Assembly: GCF_021725675.1 (NCBI RefSeq)
Contig: NZ_JAKJPO010000008.1
Location: 1 to 64,000, forward strand
Length of the DNA stretch: 64,000 nt
Direction: 5' to 3'
Origin: Marilutibacter chinensis
GTDB taxonomy: Bacteria > Pseudomonadota > Gammaproteobacteria > Xanthomonadales > Xanthomonadaceae
A program made the translations under genes and the position numbers. The notes beneath the pieces were generated by a model. That model saw only the letters and a list, made by a program, of their open reading frames with translations. It ran no database searches and was not told where the DNA came from. Positions 58,882-64,000 of the stretch are shown piece by piece. Within the stretch, counting starts at the first letter, position 1, and the number at the start of each line of letters is the position of its first letter.

Positions 58882-59640
58882 TCAGCCCAGGCGCTGGCGT
58901 ACCGCCTCGAACAGGGCGACGCCGCTTGCGACGGACACGTTCAGGCTCTCGACGCCGCCCTCGGCATCGGCACCGGGCATCGGAATGTTCACCAGCTGGT
59001 CGCAGTTCTCCCGGGTCAGTCGACGCAGGCCGTCGCCCTCGCCGCCAAGCACCAGCGCGACGTTGCCGCGCAGGTCGAGCCGGTAGATCGGGGCGTCCGC
59101 CTCGCCGGCCAGACCGTACAGCCACACACCAAGCTTCTGCAGCTCGCGCATCGCCCGCGCCAGGTTGGTCACCGCCACCACCGGCACCCGGTCGGCGGCG
59201 CCGGCCGAGGTCTTGCGCACGGTCGCGTTGACCTGCACCGCCTTGTCCTTCGGAATCACCACCGCCGTTGCGCCGGCCGCAGCGGCACTGCGCAGGCAGG
59301 CGCCGAGGTTGTGCGGGTCCTGCACGCCGTCGAGCACCAGCAACAATGCATGCCCCCCGGCGGCCTCGACCAGCCCGGCCAGTTCGTTCTCGCTCCAGCT
59401 GCGCGCCGCGGCGTAGCGTGCGACCGCGCCCTGGTGGCGCAGGCCGCCGGCGACACCGTCCAGCGCCTGCTGGGTGACACGACGCACATCGATGCCCTTG
59501 CGGCGGGCGTTCGTCTCGATCTCGGCCAGGCGCGGGTTCTTCGCACCTGCCTCGATCAGTACTTCCCGCACGTGCTCGGCGTCATGCTCGACCGCGGCCG
59601 ACACTGCGTTGATGCCGGCAACCCATTGATTTGCGCTCAT
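58882..59640 (-). CDS. rlmB: 23S rRNA (guanosine-2'-O)-methyltransferase RlmB
   Basis: A 252-residue SPOUT methyltransferase. The N-terminal L30e-like rRNA-binding domain is followed by the trefoil-knot catalytic domain with LVLDGVQDPHNLGACLRSA, LVLGGEGDGLR and ESLNVSVASGVALFE. It methylates G2251 of 23S rRNA with SAM. It follows rnr, its common neighbour, with a 110-bp gap. Confidence 0.95.
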   Translation of the reverse strand: MSANQWVAGINAVSAAVEHDAEHVREVLIEAGAKNPRLAEIETNARRKGIDVRRVTQQALDGVAGGLRHQGAVARYAAARSWSENELAGLVEAAGGHALLLVLDGVQDPHNLGACLRSAAAAGATAVVIPKDKAVQVNATVRKTSAGAADRVPVVAVTNLARAMRELQKLGVWLYGLAGEADAPIYRLDLRGNVALVLGGEGDGLRRLTRENCDQLVNIPMPGADAEGGVESLNVSVASGVALFEAVRQRLG

Positions 59641-59750
59641 GCCTCGATTTCTCCGGAACGGCCTCGGCCACGGACTCACGCGGATCGACACGGATGAAAA
59701 GCATCGAACGGACGCTTCATCCGTCGCCATCCGCGCCAATCAGTGGCCCA

Positions 59751-62198
59751 TCAGTATTTCTGCTTCTTCCGCTTCGCCGGCTGGCCGCGCGACGGCAAAG
59801 GCTTCACGCCATGGTCTTCGACCAGTTTGAAGTCGATCTTGCGGTCCTCGACGCTGGCCTTCATCACCACGATGTCAGCGCGGTCGCCGAGGCGGAACTC
59901 GCGTCCGGAGCGCTCCCCGGTCAGGGTCTTGCGGATCGGATCGAAGTGGTAATAGTCGTTCGGCAGCTGGGTCACGTGGATCAGCCCATTGACCTTCGAC
60001 TCGTCCAGCTCGACGAACAGGCCGAAGCTGGTGACCCCGCTGATCACGCCACCGAACTCGCCGCCGACGTGCTGTTCCATCCAGGCGGCGCGGTAGCGCT
60101 CGTCGACTTCGCGCTGGGCCTCGTCGGCACGTCGCGAGCGCTCCGAGCATTGCAGCGACAACGCCGCCATCTGGCTCGGCGAATAGACGAACTTCTCCGG
60201 CTTCGCGCCCGACAGCACGTGCTTGATGGCGCGATGGACCATCAGGTCCGGATAGCGGCGGATCGGCGAGGTGAAGTGCGCGTAGGCCTCCAGCGCGAGA
60301 CCGAAATGGCCGCTGTTGTCCGGCGCGTACACCGCCAGGCTCTGGCTGCGCAGCAGCACCGACTCGATCAGCGTCGCGTCCGGACGCTCGCGGATCTTCT
60401 TCAGCAGTTGGGTGAAATCGCGCGGCTGCACCTTCGCCCATGGTGGCAGACGCAGCTTGAACTCCTTCAGGAATTCCTCCAGGTCGGCGTACTTCTGCTC
60501 CGGCGGACGTTCGTGGACGCGGTACGGCGCCGGCACCTCGTGCGCGAGCAGGAAGCGCGCGGCCTCGACGTTCGCGGCGATCATGCACTCCTCGATCAGC
60601 TTGTGCGCATCGTTGCGCTGGAGCATGCCGGCCTGGACGACCTCCCCGCTGTTGTCGAGCACGAAACGCACCTCGCCGCTCTCGAACTCGATCGCACCGC
60701 GGCGTTCACGCGCCTTCGCCAGTATCCGGTACAGCTGGTGCAGGCGCTGCACCTGCGGCAGCAATCCGCCGATGACGGCCAGCGCCTCGGCACGGTCCTC
60801 TTCCGGGATGCCGTCGCCGACCGCGTTCCACACCTGGGTATAGGTCAGCCGCGCATGCGAATGCATCACCGCTTCGTAGAAGCGCGACTCGACGACCTCG
60901 CCGTCGCGGCCGACCTGCATGTCGCAGACGAAACACAGCCGATCGACCTTCGGCTTCAGCGAACAGATGCCGTTCGACAGCGTCTCCGGCAGCATCGGCA
61001 CGACAAAACCGGGGAAGTACACCGAGGTCGCGCGTGACTGCGCCTCCTCGTCCAGCGGCGCTCCAGGCCTTACGTAATGGGAGACGTCGGCGATCGCGAC
61101 CACCAGGCGGAAGCCGCGACGATTGGGTTCGCACCACACCGCGTCGTCGAAATCCTTCGCGTCCTCACCATCGATGGTGACCAGTGGCAGGTCGCGGATG
61201 TCGACACGCCTGGCGGCGACACCGGGATCGACGTCGACCGGCACGTCCGCCGCTTCGTCGAGCACCGCCTGCGGGAACTCATGCGGAATCTCGTGCGCGT
61301 GCAGCGCCGCCTGCACCGCCAGCGAAGCGGTCAGCCGCTCGCCGAGCACGGTCAGGATGCGGCCGATCGGCGGGCGTCGCGCGTCGGGCGGCTGGGTGAT
61401 CTCGGCGACCACCAACTGGCCGGGACGCGCATCGCTGCGGGCATCGGCCGGGATCATCACGTTGCGCTGGATGCGCGGATCGTCAGGCACCACGTAGGTG
61501 ATGCCGACCTCTTCGGTGAAGCGGCCGATCAGGCGGTTGAGGCGGCGCTCGAGTACCTCGACGATCGCGCCCTCGCGACGTCCGCGCCGGTCCATGCCGG
61601 TCACGCAGGCCATCACGCGGTCGCCATGCATCGCCTTGCGCATCTCCAGCGGAGGCAGGAACAGGTCGTCGCCGCCTGCGTCGGGACGCAGGAATCCGAA
61701 ACCGTCGGGGTTGGCTATCACCACGCCCGGCACCAGGTCCATCTGCTCGGCCGGTGCGTAGGCGCCCTTGCGGTTCTGCAGCAGCTGGCCGTCGCGGACC
61801 ATCGCCCGCAGCCGCGCGGTGAGCGCGTTGAAACGCTCCTCGTCGGCCAGCGAGAGACGCTCGGCCAGCGCCTCGATCGTCATCGGGCCGTCGGCGGCGA
61901 CCAGCAGACCGAGGATCATCTCGCGGCTGGCGATCGGATTGGCGTACCGCGCGGCCTCGCGCTCGGCATGCGGATCGCGGCCGCTTCGCGCCTCCGTCGC
62001 AGGCACGGGACGGCCGGCGCGTGCAGCACGGAAGCCTTTCGGTGGCGGTTCTGGCATCCATGCAGGCGCCTTCGCGCCTCGCCTGGGGCCCTTCGCCGAC
62101 CTGGCGCCGGCAACGTCGTTGCGATCCGCGGGCTTCCTGGCCGACGGCACCTTCTTGCTCTTGCTGGATTTGCCGCGGGACGCGGATTTCTTGCTCAT
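59751..62198 (-). CDS. rnr: ribonuclease R
   Basis: An 815-residue processive 3'-5' exoribonuclease: a basic N-terminal tail and helix-turn-helix, two cold-shock domains, RNB catalytic domain (VTIDGEDAKDFDDAVW with clustered Asp residues) and an S1 domain (GEFGGVISGVTSFGLFVELDESKVNGLIHV). The C-terminal tail is short and Lys/Arg-rich. It degrades structured RNA. Confidence 0.97.
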   Translation of the reverse strand: MSKKSASRGKSSKSKKVPSARKPADRNDVAGARSAKGPRRGAKAPAWMPEPPPKGFRAARAGRPVPATEARSGRDPHAEREAARYANPIASREMILGLLVAADGPMTIEALAERLSLADEERFNALTARLRAMVRDGQLLQNRKGAYAPAEQMDLVPGVVIANPDGFGFLRPDAGGDDLFLPPLEMRKAMHGDRVMACVTGMDRRGRREGAIVEVLERRLNRLIGRFTEEVGITYVVPDDPRIQRNVMIPADARSDARPGQLVVAEITQPPDARRPPIGRILTVLGERLTASLAVQAALHAHEIPHEFPQAVLDEAADVPVDVDPGVAARRVDIRDLPLVTIDGEDAKDFDDAVWCEPNRRGFRLVVAIADVSHYVRPGAPLDEEAQSRATSVYFPGFVVPMLPETLSNGICSLKPKVDRLCFVCDMQVGRDGEVVESRFYEAVMHSHARLTYTQVWNAVGDGIPEEDRAEALAVIGGLLPQVQRLHQLYRILAKARERRGAIEFESGEVRFVLDNSGEVVQAGMLQRNDAHKLIEECMIAANVEAARFLLAHEVPAPYRVHERPPEQKYADLEEFLKEFKLRLPPWAKVQPRDFTQLLKKIRERPDATLIESVLLRSQSLAVYAPDNSGHFGLALEAYAHFTSPIRRYPDLMVHRAIKHVLSGAKPEKFVYSPSQMAALSLQCSERSRRADEAQREVDERYRAAWMEQHVGGEFGGVISGVTSFGLFVELDESKVNGLIHVTQLPNDYYHFDPIRKTLTGERSGREFRLGDRADIVVMKASVEDRKIDFKLVEDHGVKPLPSRGQPAKRKKQKY

Positions 62199-62279
62199 GG
62201 GGAGGGATGATGACAGACCGGCGCGGAAGCGGCGGTGACGAAATGAAAGTTCGCGCCTGTCCTCGTCCCGGCGGTGCGG

Positions 62280-62528
62280 TCAGTCCCGCAGAACGAGGCC
62301 GTGGTCCTCGTTGATCGAACCGTCGGGCTCAAGCAGCGCACAGCGGGTCCTGCCGCGGTCGTAAACAACGGGCAGCGGATCCCGGAACAGGGGACGGCGG
62401 ACGAACTCCAACACCCAGCCGAACTCCTCGAGGGTCCGCAACGTCGCCAGTTGCTCCGGAGTCAGACCGGCTCGCAGCCGCTCGGGCGAAAGCGGGATAT
62501 CGCCGACACGCCGTTCCCTGTCGTTCAT
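62280..62528 (-). CDS. small conserved protein of unknown function
   Basis: An 82-residue protein: a basic N terminus, LTPEQLATLRTLEEFGWVLEFVRRPLFRDPLPVVYDRGRTRCALLEPDGSI and an acidic tail. I know this LEEFGW.L.FVRRP.F..P.PV pattern from small hypothetical proteins of gammaproteobacteria; no function is known. ATG 62528 follows GGGGGAG by 7 bp. It lies upstream of rnr on the same strand. Confidence 0.75.
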   Translation of the reverse strand: MNDRERRVGDIPLSPERLRAGLTPEQLATLRTLEEFGWVLEFVRRPLFRDPLPVVYDRGRTRCALLEPDGSINEDHGLVLRD

Positions 62529-62654
62529 TCGGACGCTCCCCCGGTGCAATGATCGCCGCCCTCGGCCTGGAACCGATTCTCATCGAACGGGGGCGAATCA
62601 GCTGAACAGGGGCCAACCGACAGCCGGCCGGATTGCCAGATCGTGCCGGCGGCC

Positions 62655-62683
62655 GCAAAAAACCCCGCACTCGGCGGGGTTCC
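62655..62683 (-). terminator. intrinsic terminator after tRNA-Leu
   Basis: On the minus strand AACCCCGC-CGAGT-GCGGGGTT is followed by TTTTGC, 35 bp past the tRNA 3' end. Confidence 0.85.
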
Positions 62684-62717
62684 TGTCGTAACGGCTGCGA
62701 AGCCGCCGCGAAATGTA

Positions 62718-62802
<85 letters not shown>

Positions 62803-63018
62803 CAATCGCGCCGCAGTTGCTGCGCGAGCCGCGTATGTTGCGGCGCGATGAATGCCTTGTCAATGCCCTGCGCGGATTTTTCTTCCGCCGCTCCGGCAGC
62901 GCCGTCGGACGATCCCGACCTTGCCGCCCGCACCTGCCGGGACTATGGTCCGGGGATACACCAAGAACCGCGGGCGGCGCTCCCCAGGGCGGCGCCCGCA
63001 TTGCCATGGAGACTGCCA

Positions 63019-63435
63019 ATGACCCGTCCGATTCCACCGCCCATCGTCATTTCCGAACTCGACGCCGAGCGCATCGAGACCCTGCTCGAAACTCCGCTCG
63101 CCGGATCGCTGGATACCCGTGCGCTGGAAGCCGAGCTCGACCGCGCCGAACGCGTGGCGCCGACTGCGATGCCGCCCGACGTGGTCAGCATGAATTCCGT
63201 CGCCCGCGTACGCGACGAGACCAGCGGCGCGGTCCGCGAGATCGCGCTGGTCTATCCGCGCGATGCCGATGGCGACCCGGGACGGGTGTCGATCCTCGCG
63301 CCGATCGGCACCGCCCTGCTCGGACTGCGTGTCGGCAGCACGATCCGGTGGCCGCTGCCCGGCGGACGCAGCACCCGGCTGACCGTGGAGGCGATCAGCT
63401 ACCAGCCCGAGGCGGCCGGCGACCTGCATCGCTAG
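63019..63435 (+). CDS. rnk: nucleoside diphosphate kinase regulator (Rnk/GreA-like)
   Basis: A 138-residue protein: Rnk N-terminal helical domain (ISELDAERIETLLETPL..TRALEAELDRAERV) and a GreA/GreB-type C-terminal FKBP-like domain (VYPRDADGDPGRVSILAPIGTALLGLRVGSTIRWPLPGG). It is an RNA-polymerase secondary-channel binder without the GreA coiled-coil tip. ATG 63019 has GGAG 8 bp upstream. It is divergent from tRNA-Leu. Confidence 0.92.
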   Translation: MTRPIPPPIVISELDAERIETLLETPLAGSLDTRALEAELDRAERVAPTAMPPDVVSMNSVARVRDETSGAVREIALVYPRDADGDPGRVSILAPIGTALLGLRVGSTIRWPLPGGRSTRLTVEAISYQPEAAGDLHR

Positions 63436-63579
63436 TCCGGACCCGCCCGCCGCGAACATACCGGCCCCGGCTGGGCCCCGATCCGGCCGCGCCTCCGCGC
63501 TGCCGAGTGCGCGGCGGTCCCTGCGCCCGGCCCGCTGCCCTAGAATGCGCGGATCGCAGTCCGCAATCCCGAGTCACGC

Positions 63580-64000
63580 ATGACCGAAACCGTAAGACCG
63601 GCGTTCCATGGATTCGAGCAGATTCCACTGAAGGAGTACGCCGAGCGCGCCTATCTCGACTACTCGATGTACGTGGTGCTCGACCGCGCCCTGCCGTTCC
63701 TCGGCGACGGACTGAAGCCGGTGCAGCGCCGCATCGTCTATGCGATGAGCGAGCTGGGCCTGAACGCCGCCGCCAAGCCGAAGAAGTCCGCCCGCACCGT
63801 CGGCGACGTGATCGGCAAGTACCACCCGCACGGCGACAGCGCCTGCTACGAGGCGATGGTGCTGATGGCGCAGCCGTTCTCGTACCGTTATCCGCTGATC
63901 GAGGGCCAGGGCAACTTCGGTTCCAGCGACGACCCCAAGTCGTTCGCGGCGATGCGCTACACCGAGGCCAAGCTGACCCCGATCGCCGAGGTGCTGCTGG
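63580..64000 (+). CDS. parC: DNA topoisomerase IV subunit A (5' part)
   Basis: The first 140 codons of ParC, cut by the window end. [45 protein letters not shown] and [27 protein letters not shown] match ParC rather than GyrA. The quinolone-resistance region has Ser and Glu at the usual positions (GDSACYEA), i.e. wild-type-like. The active-site Tyr lies in [10 protein letters not shown]. Confidence 0.95.
   Translation, partial: MTETVRPAFHGFEQIPLKEYAERAYLDYSMYVVLDRALPFLGDGLKPVQRRIVYAMSELGLNAAAKPKKSARTVGDVIGKYHPHGDSACYEAMVLMAQPFSYRYPLIEGQGNFGSSDDPKSFAAMRYTEAKLTPIAEVLL

Overview
The window is high-GC DNA from a gammaproteobacterium of the Xanthomonadaceae/Lysobacteraceae type (Lysobacter, Luteimonas or a Xanthomonas relative). 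The reasons are the gene sets and orders (ispH-lspA-ileS-ribF-murJ against a divergent rpsT; rplU-rpmA-obgE; a gspC-to-gspN type II secretion operon beside oprO-pstSCAB-phoU), the dense TGA/ATG-overlapping operons, the Oar-like TonB receptor and GTAGGAGCG-type dispersed repeats. This is inferred from sequence alone; no search was run.

Region 1 (1-5990) looks like the distal part of a chromosomal integron cassette array. It holds about eleven small, mostly unknown, less GC-rich ORFs, all on the + strand. Most are separated by attC-like hairpins with a GCCGCTTCGCGGC apex and GTTAGGC-like ends. Recognisable cargo: a HIT-family protein, a VOC/glyoxalase-fold protein, an Arr-type rifamycin ADP-ribosyltransferase and a DUF3658 protein. 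The array stops at a terminator and tRNA-Thr(CGT).

Region 2 (6.1-16.1 kb) is housekeeping: ispH, lspA, ileS, ribF and murJ on the minus strand, rpsT divergent with a clear sigma70 promoter, then obgE, rpmA and rplU.

Region 3 (16.6-32.1 kb): a secreted S8 protease with a PPC domain, an OmpA-like lipoprotein, uvrA coupled to a thioesterase with a basic tail, a DUF4139 lipoprotein coupled to an enoyl-CoA hydratase, a rhodanese/Nudix/DUF1289 operon, a degenerate FKBP-type protein, an enoyl-CoA hydratase/Cys-rich protein/nth operon, and a prolyl-hydroxylase-like oxygenase.

Region 4 (32.3-55.2 kb) is the central block: an apparent phosphate-starvation (Pho) island. Four transcription units, each preceded by a PhoB-box-like direct repeat, encode (i) a surface-type beta-helix lipoprotein and an Oar-like TonB-dependent receptor, (ii) a complete type II secretion system gspC-N, (iii) an OprO/OprP phosphate porin and (iv) pstS, pstC, pstA, pstB, phoU. 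The layout suggests that phosphate limitation induces secretion of the lipoprotein (and perhaps phosphatases), outer-membrane capture and inner-membrane phosphate import together. A short fossil of a second pstS lies between porin and pstS.

Region 5 (55.3-57.6 kb) is an HvfABC/bufferin-type RiPP operon. The precursor carries five EGKCG motifs (plus one EGNCG) split by two canonical EF-hand loops. It is followed by the MNIO (DUF692) enzyme and its DUF2063 partner, and preceded by a GTAACC-N16-CGTA element resembling heavy-metal-stress ECF sigma-F promoters. This EF-hand/EGKCG hybrid is the most novel object I see.

Region 6 (57.7-64 kb): rnt, sugE behind a mini-ykkC (guanidine-II) riboswitch, rlmB, rnr, a small conserved protein, tRNA-Leu(CAG), rnk and the 5' part of parC.
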